The notes under the pieces are model-generated. The model did not search any database, was not told the origin of the DNA, and was given only the letters and a program-made list of their open reading frames with translations. Shown here piece by piece: positions 34,034-42,534 of a stretch of DNA of 64,000 nucleotides; within the stretch, counting starts at the first letter, position 1; the number at the start of each line of letters is the position of its first letter. Made by a program: the position numbers and the translations under genes. Origin of the DNA: Kosakonia sp. H02 (GTDB lineage: Bacteria > Pseudomonadota > Gammaproteobacteria > Enterobacterales > Enterobacteriaceae); NCBI GenBank assembly GCA_030704225.1, contig CP131915.1, forward strand, positions 2,232,001 to 2,296,000, in the 5' to 3' direction.

Positions 34034-36113
34034 TTATTTTGCCTCCTTCAGGATATACAGCTTTATTATACATATCAAAATACTCATCTCTGTGAGTTTT
34101 CAACGAAAGATTTGGTGCAGATAACTCCAACAGGTTTATTATGTGATTAGCACGCTGGTTAGGTGGAATAACTCCAACTTCTACCTTATCCTCTTCAACA
34201 CCAGCCCTATCTAGTATCAAGTCTATATCAGTTTTATCAAAGATTTTTGGTGAATTTATAGAACCTAACAGCGTTGGTATCATTTCGCTTTTATTTAGAT
34301 TGGTACTGGCGAGAAATACATTTCGTTGACCTTGGGCATATGAAAACTCACGAAAGAGTCTACCTGCATTATGCATAAATAAGCTATCTAAGCTAGCCTC
34401 TGGCGTCTCCATTACAATCATAGCAGGAGAATTATTTTCATTAGTAATGATATCAATTAATGATAATCTAAACGCTAAATCAATAAACTCTTTTTGTGAT
34501 TCTGAAACGGAATTAGCATCGTCCCGCCGCGACGGTTCTCTATCAAAAACGCCTGATGTCATTAATACTTTGAAGGAAGGAAATTCTATTGAAGGAATAC
34601 CTTGACCTATTTTTCTGGGTTGTTTCTCACATTTAATAAAAACTTTTTCTGCCAAAAGGTTTTTGCTGTAATATGAAAATTTAACCTCTAATAATTTCAT
34701 CTTATCTTGTAATGAAGAATTATTACTCTCAAGAATCTTAACATATTCATTATGTGAATCAATTCTAATACGATCTTCCTGACGCAGCTCAATTTCTCGA
34801 TATGCAACTATACGTCGTAACTCTTGTAATTCAAATTCATCTGGAGGTAGATCGCTTTCTATTTTCCTGACTTGTTTTTGAGTCGACTTTAAATCTATTA
34901 AAGTCTCGCCAAGTAGAGTTTCAGTTTTATAAAGCTCATTCTTAAATTTTTCAAGCAAAACATCTTGAGAAGCATAAGATTTTTCAAGGATCTCAATTTT
35001 TCTATATAGGACCTGTAGATCTTTATTTAATACATCAAGATCAATAGTATTAACATTTTGTTGCTCTAATGCTGAGTTGCATATAGGACATTGATGAAGT
35101 ACTTTGAATTTTTCCTCGAAATATTCACTTGAAGCACTCTTATTACCACACGCTAAGCAACCATTTCCAGAACTTAAATTTCTTAATACATATTCTATAG
35201 CAGAGTCTTGTGTCGGGAGAAAATGTTCATAAATAAGATGTTGTTTATAATCTACAGCATATTTTAATTCATCTAATTCGCGGGAGATTGTTGCTCGCGC
35301 CAATTTAGCTTCATCAATATTGTTTATTTGTTGTTGCTGCGTTTCAAGCGTTGATGCTAATTTTTCTTCTAAGGCTGCTAATTTGGCCTTTTCAATCAGA
35401 AACTGCGCTTTTGCTCCCTCGACTTCCTGATTGCTTTGTTCTGCTATTCTGTCTTTTATAGTTTTAAGTGAGGCATGAATATTACGATATTTACTATCAG
35501 CTTTCTGTGCGCGATCATAATGAGCAACTGCTGCTTTCGATGATTCAGCATCATAGAATAAAATTCGAAGCATTTCGAATTGTGCTCTTTCATCCCAAAT
35601 AAGTTCAGTTCGGTCTTCAAGAAAGAAAATGAGATATTTAACAATTGAATAGAAATCTACATAATCAGCGGTTCCAGATATATCGACTACGACTTTTTCA
35701 TACTCATCTTGTGAAGAAGGTAAAATGACATCATTTAATTTCAATGAAATCACTTCTAAATTCGACAATTTCCTTGTGATTTCTAAATATTCATCCCCAA
35801 AAGAAATTTTACAAGCAATAGTTGCATTTAAGGCCCCATCTTTAACCCTCGAACGAAAATAGTTGCTATTCCGCCAACCCGTAAGGGTGTGGCCAGCGCT
35901 TCCTAAAAGTGCAGTATCGTTTTTGGGAACATCTTTAGGACCAACTAATACACGGTAAAGCGCATTTAGCAATGTTGTTTTGCCAAGTCCATTAACACCA
36001 ATGATCAAATGAACTCCGCCATGAATAATATGGGATATTCCAGAATTAGTGTCATTTTGATAAACTTGATAATTATTAATATCCACAGAACGAATTACTG
36101 GAAGTTTGATCAT
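34026..36113 (-). CDS. SMC/Rad50-like ATPase with CxxC pairs
   Basis: 695 residues from the ATG at 36113; AAGGG is seven bases upstream, against one base for the ATG at 36119. Walker A is GVNGLGKTT (about residues 39-47). Heptad-rich helices occupy about 200-290 and 360-480, and between them are two Cys pairs, CLAC and CPIC (about 319-345), like a zinc ribbon or hook. The ABC signature is NSVSESQKEF (about 535-543), and Walker B with D-loop is IVMETPEASLD (about 566-576). It should bind DNA or a phage product and control the nuclease. Overlaps the next gene by eight bases. Confidence 0.82.
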   Translation of the reverse strand: MIKLPVIRSVDINNYQVYQNDTNSGISHIIHGGVHLIIGVNGLGKTTLLNALYRVLVGPKDVPKNDTALLGSAGHTLTGWRNSNYFRSRVKDGALNATIACKISFGDEYLEITRKLSNLEVISLKLNDVILPSSQDEYEKVVVDISGTADYVDFYSIVKYLIFFLEDRTELIWDERAQFEMLRILFYDAESSKAAVAHYDRAQKADSKYRNIHASLKTIKDRIAEQSNQEVEGAKAQFLIEKAKLAALEEKLASTLETQQQQINNIDEAKLARATISRELDELKYAVDYKQHLIYEHFLPTQDSAIEYVLRNLSSGNGCLACGNKSASSEYFEEKFKVLHQCPICNSALEQQNVNTIDLDVLNKDLQVLYRKIEILEKSYASQDVLLEKFKNELYKTETLLGETLIDLKSTQKQVRKIESDLPPDEFELQELRRIVAYREIELRQEDRIRIDSHNEYVKILESNNSSLQDKMKLLEVKFSYYSKNLLAEKVFIKCEKQPRKIGQGIPSIEFPSFKVLMTSGVFDREPSRRDDANSVSESQKEFIDLAFRLSLIDIITNENNSPAMIVMETPEASLDSLFMHNAGRLFREFSYAQGQRNVFLASTNLNKSEMIPTLLGSINSPKIFDKTDIDLILDRAGVEEDKVEVGVIPPNQRANHIINLLELSAPNLSLKTHRDEYFDMYNKAVYPEGGKINE

Positions 36114-36123
36114 TGTCATTCCC

Positions 36124-37407
36124 TTAAATATCTTTACCTAAGTATATTGCTGTTTCGCTCAGACTTTTTGACCACCCTTGCTGAGCACTGGCTTTCATTA
36201 TCCTAATTTCTTGAGTCTCTCTAACTGTAAATCCGATTTTTTTAGCAAGTTCACATGTTATTTTTACAGTATCAATTTTCACATCTACATATTTGCTATC
36301 GCCAATAACGACAACAGCCATTCCGTTATTATTGAGCAATCGCATTGAGTTTTCTAAGATAACATTTAAATCATAGAAATAGTTATTTACCATTGAAGGA
36401 ATGTTTTTATTCCAAAGCAGTTTAACTTTAGCATCTAATTTTTCTAATGTTGATGACAAAGTTAAAGAATCAGGCATTGGTGATGCATCCATTTTTATTT
36501 GGACATGGGAACGTAATGTATTTGAGCGTAATAGCTTATTATCACTTGCGCTATTTAGATAACCTAATGCCCAAAGCTCAACATTATAAATATCAGTGTA
36601 ATCAAAACTATTAGGATAGGGTGGCGAGAAAACTATTAAATCTTGTTTACAATCCAAGCTACTAAGTACACTTCGGGAATCCCCGTTGAAGAAATCATAA
36701 GTTCCAGACTTTATATTGGAATATCGAACTATATCAAAAATAGCTTCTTCAACCTTTAGTCTGAAAGCTTCATCGAATGCACTTTTCGTGAATGAAAGAA
36801 TCTCCCAGTTTTTTCTATACCGGCGTCCTTTACCATTAATTATAACATTACTAAATGGAATCATAATGCTACCAAGTAGCACTCTGAATAATCTTGAATT
36901 TTTTAAATCATCAAGTTTCTTTATAATTTCTCTATATTGAGCAATCCTGAATATAATTTCACGATTAAAAATCCATCGTTCAACGTCTTTGTCTTCAAAT
37001 AAAGTTTTTGGGGCATTTGAAAACATTGTATCTAACGATGGATTTTCTAACCCTACATTTTTAGAAACAAAGACCCAATCTGAAATTAATTTTTGAGTGT
37101 TATATTCAGTTAATTTACTTTCTATTAAATCGGCTAGAAAAGGATTAACTTCTATTGTCGTTGGATTTATTCCCATTAATTGAGATGTAAGTGCTGTCGT
37201 TCCAGATCCACCAAAAGGATCAAGTATCTTATCAACTTTGATGAGGGACTTCTGTATAGTATCATGTACGAATTTTGGGGAAAACGCTTCCTTAAATTTA
37301 AACCATCTTTGAAAAGGAACATTAGAAACACCTTGAGCAGTGCTTAATGGCACAGACAAATCTTGTTGTTTTAATAAACTCTCTATACCATTCATATGTC
37401 CGCACAC
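36124..37407 (-). CDS. DNA methyltransferase of the defence cluster
   Basis: 427 residues from a GTG at 37407; an ATG at 37395 is also possible, and neither has a strong ribosome binding site. The SAM-binding motif I is DPFGGSGTT (63-71) and the catalytic motif IV is SPPY (261-264), the type found in N4-cytosine and some N6-adenine methylases. The order I then IV with about 190 residues between them suggests an inserted target-recognition part. It is first in the cluster and stops ten bases before the ATPase start, so it is likely the protective half of a restriction-like system. Confidence 0.82.
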   Translation of the reverse strand: MCGHMNGIESLLKQQDLSVPLSTAQGVSNVPFQRWFKFKEAFSPKFVHDTIQKSLIKVDKILDPFGGSGTTALTSQLMGINPTTIEVNPFLADLIESKLTEYNTQKLISDWVFVSKNVGLENPSLDTMFSNAPKTLFEDKDVERWIFNREIIFRIAQYREIIKKLDDLKNSRLFRVLLGSIMIPFSNVIINGKGRRYRKNWEILSFTKSAFDEAFRLKVEEAIFDIVRYSNIKSGTYDFFNGDSRSVLSSLDCKQDLIVFSPPYPNSFDYTDIYNVELWALGYLNSASDNKLLRSNTLRSHVQIKMDASPMPDSLTLSSTLEKLDAKVKLLWNKNIPSMVNNYFYDLNVILENSMRLLNNNGMAVVVIGDSKYVDVKIDTVKITCELAKKIGFTVRETQEIRIMKASAQQGWSKSLSETAIYLGKDI

Positions 37408-38180
37408 CCAAATTTCAGCAATTCAATTAATCTATTAGTAGTTATTGCATTATAAACAAACGCAAAAAAAGTGCAATCTTTTTTGTTATTCAATAACTTA
37501 ACCGCATGTTTGAGTTGAAGGCTCCATGTATAGATTCTTCCCCCCAACTCAACAAAAAGCATATAAGAAACTGAATTTACTCAACTTTTATTTTAAAAAA
37601 TATATAATCCTATTTGCTTCGGCATACACCATCGCTTTACCTGAACACCTAAACGCCTTTGGAAAACTTAAATCGAGAGAAAATCCAGTTTTCAGATCAC
37701 AAAAAGGAAAAATATTTATGTTTTTTTTAAGACTCTCATAAAATATTTGAAATCATCGCAAAATGAGGTATTGGCAATGCTAGCAAGATATATTGTTATT
37801 GCAATCTATGGTCTGGATACATTTTTTGGAAAAGACGTAATTTTTTTAGTTTTTGATAAAAAGAACAATAGCGTTTATAATTATTTTGAAGCGATAGTGA
37901 AGCTTTCGAATGTTGCGATGAACTTAATAACAAAGTTCTTCATTGCCATATTCTTATTGAAGCAAAGGCGACATATAACAACAATGATATTAATATAAAC
38001 TCTCCCTATATCAAGGAAAATGACAACATTATTATTGTGATTTCTGAATACCTGAAGATAATTATTGAAAAAATGATATAGTTAATGATCTATTATCAAG
38101 AAAAACTCAATTAAAATCACAGATTAAATAACTTCAACTATCTCATAATAATTATCACTCTCATCAGCAACAAAGAAGAA
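37408..38180. other. AT-rich region upstream of the defence operon
   Basis: About 770 bases. It must contain the methylase promoter. A frame at 37526-37741 (71 codons) looks spurious. A possible frameshifted gene on the plus strand is listed separately. Confidence 0.4.
37747..38081 (+). pseudogene. Possible frameshifted small gene
   Basis: A first frame reads IAIYGLDTFFGKDVIFLVF and EAIVKLSNVAMNLITKFF, then loses sense near 37,950. Another frame takes over with ILIEAKATYNNNDINI and ENDNIIIVISEYLKIII, ending at TAG 38079-38081. The two halves together would give a protein of about 110 residues with similar composition. Not recognised; it may also be chance in AT-rich DNA. Confidence 0.3.
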
Positions 38181-38366
38181 TTATATTAACTCATCCTTTG
38201 TTGCTTCTAATTTATTCAAACCAACATATACATATATTTGCTCATGACCACCTAAGTGCTTAACCCTGACAAGCATTTTACTCTCAAGACCTCCTTTGTT
38301 CTCATCAGCGAAATCATTGATATTCACTATACTACCAATCGTAAACCATGTTAATTTCTTATCCAT
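38181..38366 (-). CDS. Small protein, unknown function
   Basis: 61 residues from the ATG at 38366, with GAGGA seven bases upstream; a TTG two codons earlier is less likely. Begins MDKKLTWFTIGSIVNINDF and ends with KLEATKDELI. The beta-rich composition recalls small SH3-like proteins that start with 'xxFxIGxxV', but no family is certain. It sits between the palindrome near the mob genes and the defence operon. Confidence 0.55.
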   Translation of the reverse strand: MDKKLTWFTIGSIVNINDFADENKGGLESKMLVRVKHLGGHEQIYVYVGLNKLEATKDELI

Positions 38367-38435
38367 TGCCAATCCTCTTTTATATATTTAAATTTATTTA
38401 ATACATATATCTCTTTTTATTATTTTGTAAACAAG

Positions 38436-38491
38436 CAAGGGCTAACTCTACGAAGCGCTACGCTGCTTCTTCGAGTTCTCCCTTGTTTTTT
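38436..38491. promoter_or_regulatory. Long interrupted palindrome upstream of mobC
   Basis: CAAGGG-AACTC-GAAGC, an eight-base loop, then GCTTC-GAGTT-CCCTTG, with short mismatched spacers (CT/CT, TAC/TTC), followed by six T on the plus strand. It is 121 bases before mobC. It could be a terminator or part of the oriT recognised by the MobC/relaxase pair. Confidence 0.55.
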
Positions 38492-38611
38492 CGCCTTACA
38501 GTTGAAAAAAATTAAAATCAAAAAAAAGCATATATTGACATTATCCATTTCTAACATATAAATAAATATTAATGAATGTTTTTTTACTTATTTAAATTGA
38601 TAGGAGTTCGT

Positions 38612-39049
38612 ATGGTCAAAAAATATAACTTTATCAAGACCACCTTTAGTAAGCGTTCCCATTATAGAAGCGGTAGCGAAACGAAGCTTCCACAGAAGCA
38701 ACTTCGTTCTCATTGTGTGAGTGTCAGGCTTAATAATGAAGAGCTAACGCTTCTAAATGATAAACGTGGCAGCCATCGCAAAGGGGAATGGCTTCGTTTA
38801 TCTTTTCTTAATGCGCTTCCTGGTGTTGTTCCAGCTATTAATATAGAAGCATGGAGATCTTTAGCTGACCTTTCACAGAAACTAAATAAAATTGTTGCCC
38901 ACCTTGATAACAAAAGTACCGGAAGCCACCTGACAAAAACGGAACTATTTGCAGTGAAGCGACAAATTACCGATCTTCGCTTACATCTCATCACCGCCGA
39001 CTTGTGGGGAGACTCCGATGAAGGGAATGCAAAAGATCCGCAGAGGTAA
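38612..39049 (+). CDS. mobC: MobC-like relaxosome protein
   Basis: 145 residues from the ATG at 38612, with AGGAG five bases upstream; the longer frame to 38576 has no site. Basic N-terminus; then CVSVRLNNEELTLLND, as in the ribbon-helix-helix-like start of MobC proteins, and a helical C-terminal half with LNKIVAHLDNKS. MobC helps open DNA at oriT for the relaxase. It overlaps the relaxase gene by 32 bases, the usual mobCA arrangement. Confidence 0.75.
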   Translation: MVKKYNFIKTTFSKRSHYRSGSETKLPQKQLRSHCVSVRLNNEELTLLNDKRGSHRKGEWLRLSFLNALPGVVPAINIEAWRSLADLSQKLNKIVAHLDNKSTGSHLTKTELFAVKRQITDLRLHLITADLWGDSDEGNAKDPQR

Positions 39050-40286
39050 GAATTTTATCGGGATCGTCCTCTATACGTTAAAACCAGATTCTCATCATAG
39101 GGTAGCTCCTGTCGTGATCGGGGGAAATATGGATGGATGTGCAGCGAAAGATCTGATCACTGAATTCAATCTAACAAAAACGCTTCGCCCTGATGTGGAT
39201 AAACCTGTTTGGCACAATTCGCTTCGTTTACCAAAGGACGAAGTGCTAACCGATGCTCAGTGGTCCGCTATAGCTGATGACTATATGAAGCGCATCGGCT
39301 TCTCGGAAACGCATCTCAGATGCTACGTGTTGCATGACGATGCGGTCGGTCAACACATCCACATTATCGCCAGCCGCATAGACCGTAATACAGGCAAACT
39401 CTATCTCGGAAAAAATGAAAACCTGATTAGTACACGCATTATCCAACAGCTTGAACACGACTATTCGCTACTAAGAACTAAAGGCCCTAAAACAAAAACC
39501 TCTTCAGCATTGCCCTGCCCTAAACTAAAACGAAAAAAAACACGAAATGAAGCGATGCAAGAGAAAAGGACAGGTGAACAATGCCCAAAAACCATCATCC
39601 AGAACGCTTTAGAGACGTTAGTTTCTAAAAGAGTATCGACCACTGAGTTTGTCCAACAGCTTTTTGAACGAAATATTAATGCATTACCCAATATCACATC
39701 TACAGGTAAAATGAATGGTTTCTCATTCGAATACGCCGGGATTGCTTTCAAAGCTTCGCAATTAGCTAAGTGTTATTCATGGTCGACCTTGCAGGGTAAA
39801 CTCGATTATAGACCGGAACGCGATAACGGCTTTCTGTTTGACCTAAAAGCAACTATCACTAAAGCGAATGCAAACGAAATCTTAAAGGAAACCGTTAAAA
39901 ACTCCTTCGAAGCATTTATTATTGATAGGCATGCAGGTAAAGACGAAAGTGCTGTCGCTTATGTAGAAGAGAAGTGTTCCTCGGAAGCTTTAGCAGGGAG
40001 TAATAAAGCGATAACAACTAAAGCCGTAAAAGAGATGCCTAATCAAAGCTACGAGGTCTCAGCATTCAGATGGATGGAAACCATACCTTACCTTGATACG
40101 ATTTATCGTCTGCTGAAACAACTTAAAATCCCAATTCTTAAACGCCCCGCAAAGCACCAAGTCATCACTGAAGCGATGAAGATAGAAATCCATCCCATCA
40201 ATCCCAAAAACACTCTTAAGGCGCCTTTACTTGACAGCAATTTAGTGCCACCAAGGCAACATTACCACCTTACATGTAGATTTTAG
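39018..40286 (+). CDS. Relaxase (mobilization nuclease, MobA/VirD2 type)
   Basis: 422 residues. The relaxase domain is in the first about 160 residues; the metal-binding histidines are in HDDAVGQHIHIIASRID (HxH motif, about 115), with conserved Tyr residues in the N-terminal part (for example IGIVLYTLKP). GGGGAG is six bases from the ATG. It would nick at oriT and lead the strand into a recipient through a helper's secretion channel. The C-terminal half is not recognised. Overlaps mobC. Confidence 0.78.
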   Translation: MKGMQKIRRGKNFIGIVLYTLKPDSHHRVAPVVIGGNMDGCAAKDLITEFNLTKTLRPDVDKPVWHNSLRLPKDEVLTDAQWSAIADDYMKRIGFSETHLRCYVLHDDAVGQHIHIIASRIDRNTGKLYLGKNENLISTRIIQQLEHDYSLLRTKGPKTKTSSALPCPKLKRKKTRNEAMQEKRTGEQCPKTIIQNALETLVSKRVSTTEFVQQLFERNINALPNITSTGKMNGFSFEYAGIAFKASQLAKCYSWSTLQGKLDYRPERDNGFLFDLKATITKANANEILKETVKNSFEAFIIDRHAGKDESAVAYVEEKCSSEALAGSNKAITTKAVKEMPNQSYEVSAFRWMETIPYLDTIYRLLKQLKIPILKRPAKHQVITEAMKIEIHPINPKNTLKAPLLDSNLVPPRQHYHLTCRF

Positions 40287-40318
40287 TAAGCAACATAACT
40301 CGCTAAATTGATCGTTTA

Positions 40319-40379
40319 TACCGATCGATATGGATCTGTTGATAGATACAAACTATCATTATATGTTAATCGATCGGTA
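40319..40379. repeat. 11-bp inverted repeat after the relaxase gene
   Basis: TACCGATCGAT (40319-40329) and ATCGATCGGTA (40369-40379) are exact inverted copies 39 bases apart, 32 bases after the relaxase stop. The spacer contains a smaller GATAG/CTATC repeat. May be an accessory recombination or protein-binding site. Confidence 0.6.
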
Positions 40380-40572
40380 CAAGTGATTTGCGTTTCCTGT
40401 AAACCCAGTCAAAATGTTAGTTCACACTGTAATGCTAACATTATGATTTAACTAGCCTATATCCTTTTCCTTAATTCACCGGTTCTGGAAATGGCAGTTA
40501 CTATTCCATCTTTAGACCTAAACGATTTCATACATCATCAAATCTGATTTCATCTTAAACATAGGAATTTGT

Positions 40573-41244
40573 ATGAGCAGCCCCATCACGAAACACTGCA
40601 ATGAAGAAGTTAGCATTGACCCGTTAAGTCGCCGAGAAACGAAAGCTGAGATGACAACACCCAAATTCGAGTTGTTCGGCGAAACCTACATGTTCGTTGA
40701 GACCTTTTCTGCAACTGTCATTAGTCCCCTCCCAATCACTGACCAGGTTTGGGTTAAAACCGATACTGGGGATGAGACACAGATTCCAGCCTTTGGTATC
40801 GCATTTAGAAAATCTCACAAAATGTGTAAATACGAGCTTCGCCAGTATAGAGTTGATGGTTCATTTAGTGTCTTCAAAGATGCTCTCATTGTTAATGCAA
40901 CCACTGGTGAATACGAAGTCAACTTAGATAGAAAGACAGTTATTATCCCGGCGTTTCTCACCGTACTTTTCCCTAACACTTCGATGGCATTTTATTTTAG
41001 GGCGATGCCTGTTCCTAATTTTTTTTCGACCATATTTATCTTGCTTTGTTGCACTGCATTTGTTTCATTTTTTGTGTTGCCCTGGGGTTTTAAATCTGGA
41101 TATGTTTTTGATGAACACAAATATATGTGGCTAACCTATTTCGCTTCACGAATTGGAAGCTTTACCTGCATTAAATGGATAAAGAGAAGAAGCCAAAAGT
41201 TTGATAACGCACTCAGAAGAATTATTAAGTCATTAAAATTTTAA
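40573..41244 (+). CDS. Membrane protein of unknown function in the mobile element
   Basis: 223 residues. AGGA is eight bases upstream of the ATG. The first about 140 residues are soluble, with KFELFGETYMFVETFSATV; one clear membrane helix follows (STIFILLCCTAFVSFFVLPWG, about 153-173), and a possible second is near 190. The C-terminus is strongly basic (KWIKRRSQKF...RRIIKSLKF), so it likely faces the cytoplasm. No family recognised. It follows the relaxase gene after a 286-base spacer and may be an accessory mobilization or entry-exclusion protein; that is a guess. Confidence 0.65.
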   Translation: MSSPITKHCNEEVSIDPLSRRETKAEMTTPKFELFGETYMFVETFSATVISPLPITDQVWVKTDTGDETQIPAFGIAFRKSHKMCKYELRQYRVDGSFSVFKDALIVNATTGEYEVNLDRKTVIIPAFLTVLFPNTSMAFYFRAMPVPNFFSTIFILLCCTAFVSFFVLPWGFKSGYVFDEHKYMWLTYFASRIGSFTCIKWIKRRSQKFDNALRRIIKSLKF

Positions 41245-41313
41245 AATTAAAATCTTGAACGGTAAAATCACGAATAAAATATGTTATCATCCTTAACAAA
41301 TCTTACAGCCTGA

Positions 41314-41514
41314 GCCCTTCTGGCAGCAAAGATAAATGTTTATACAATAAGCATAACGGCCAGTTCCAGACAAAGATATACATCCCTGCCATCGGTACTC
41401 CGTGAAAACAACGAAACAATCACGATTATGTTTAAAGGAGATAAAGTTGATTTCTACATTGCTTGTGCTGAAGCAAGCTATGTAAGTTTTGGCATTTTTC
41501 ATGTAGGCATCTGA
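41314..41514 (+). pseudogene. Possible coding remnant without start codon
   Basis: An open frame of 66 codons with a sensible-looking product (SLPSVLRENNETITIMFKGD, then FYIACAEASYVSFGIFHVG) but no good start codon; it begins after a TGA. It may be the 3' end of a gene lost by deletion. Weak call. Confidence 0.25.
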
Positions 41515-41561
41515 TAATAAAGTGAAAGCCTTAAATTTAAATCACGGAAGTTTTTATATTG

Positions 41562-41975
41562 TTATAAACCATATTTTTTCCTTTTATTCTTTACTGATAA
41601 ATCCCTTTTCAATGTATAAGATTTGTACTTCTTCTTTTCCTGCACATAAATTTTTTCTGTCTGACTACCATTATCGACAATGAAATTAATAAGTAATGAA
41701 CATGTTCTTCTCATCCTTACTTTGTCAATTAAATTATTATCTAACCCATTAATATAATTGTAGTATGAAAATAATAGAAATGTTAAAACGACATCTTTAT
41801 TTGAGAATGTTAGACTTTCAATTTCTTGCTGGTACTTAATATAATACCCTGCACAGAACAGATACGACTTCTCGATCAATTGTTGTTCAGAAACGCCTGA
41901 TTCGATAATTTTATCGACAAACTTATCGAGCAGTATCAAATATCTCTCCATAATATTAAACTCTGTATTCTGCAT
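41562..41975 (-). CDS. Hypothetical protein of the mobile element
   Basis: 137 residues, all-helical in appearance (YLILLDKFVDKIIESGVSEQ; LSFSYYNYINGLDNNLIDKV-like segment), with a Lys/Arg-rich C-terminus (KKKYKSYTLKRDLSVKNKRK). AAGGA is seven bases before the ATG at 41975. No family recognised. Flanked by non-coding DNA on both sides. Confidence 0.6.
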   Translation of the reverse strand: MQNTEFNIMERYLILLDKFVDKIIESGVSEQQLIEKSYLFCAGYYIKYQQEIESLTFSNKDVVLTFLLFSYYNYINGLDNNLIDKVRMRRTCSLLINFIVDNGSQTEKIYVQEKKKYKSYTLKRDLSVKNKRKKYGL

Positions 41976-42534
41976 GATGCCATCCTTAAATTTAACTATA
42001 TCAATCTAACTACTTATATATGCTTTTTTTAAATTGTCAACTAATGAACCACATCACCAAAATAAAAACAACCATAGGTATTAATTAGAAAAAATTAACT
42101 TATACATTCTATATCTCCTAAAGCTTACGAATACTGTTGTTATAAATTTAAAATGTCTGATTTGAATATAAATGAAGTTGAAGTTGAGGTTGAAGTTTAA
42201 CCATTAAAATTTGACAAAATCAGATTATTGAATTAACAATTAAATTAAAAGACCTGCGATCAATATTTAATTTTTATGAGATAAAGATTAATCATATTAC
42301 AATATTCAATAATGATTTATGAGCCGCACTTAAAAATAAAAATATCATCATTTATATTGGCATTAAAGAATTCCCCTCTTGTTATTATAACCCCACAAGA
42401 AACACCTAATATCTGATATGGCTTTTAGACACTTGACAAACTTTTAAAACCCATTATTAAATAACTATAAAATATAATTGTATTTCCTTTTTAGAAAAAC
42501 ACAATAAAATGAGAATACAATAAGGAGATTATAA
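41976..42534. other. Control region upstream of rep
   Basis: 559 very AT-rich bases. A 15-codon frame at 42153-42200 encodes MSDLNIN followed by four Glu-Val repeats. In ColE2-type plasmids this region holds the antisense RNA that limits Rep; I cannot place such an RNA by eye. Confidence 0.4.

Noticed and set aside
37526..37741. Plus-strand frame of 71 codons near the methylase gene
   Set aside because: No ribosome binding site and a low-complexity product in AT-rich DNA.
41293..41502. Minus-strand frame of 69 codons
   Set aside because: Cys-rich, no ribosome binding site; it is opposite a more plausible plus-strand coding remnant.
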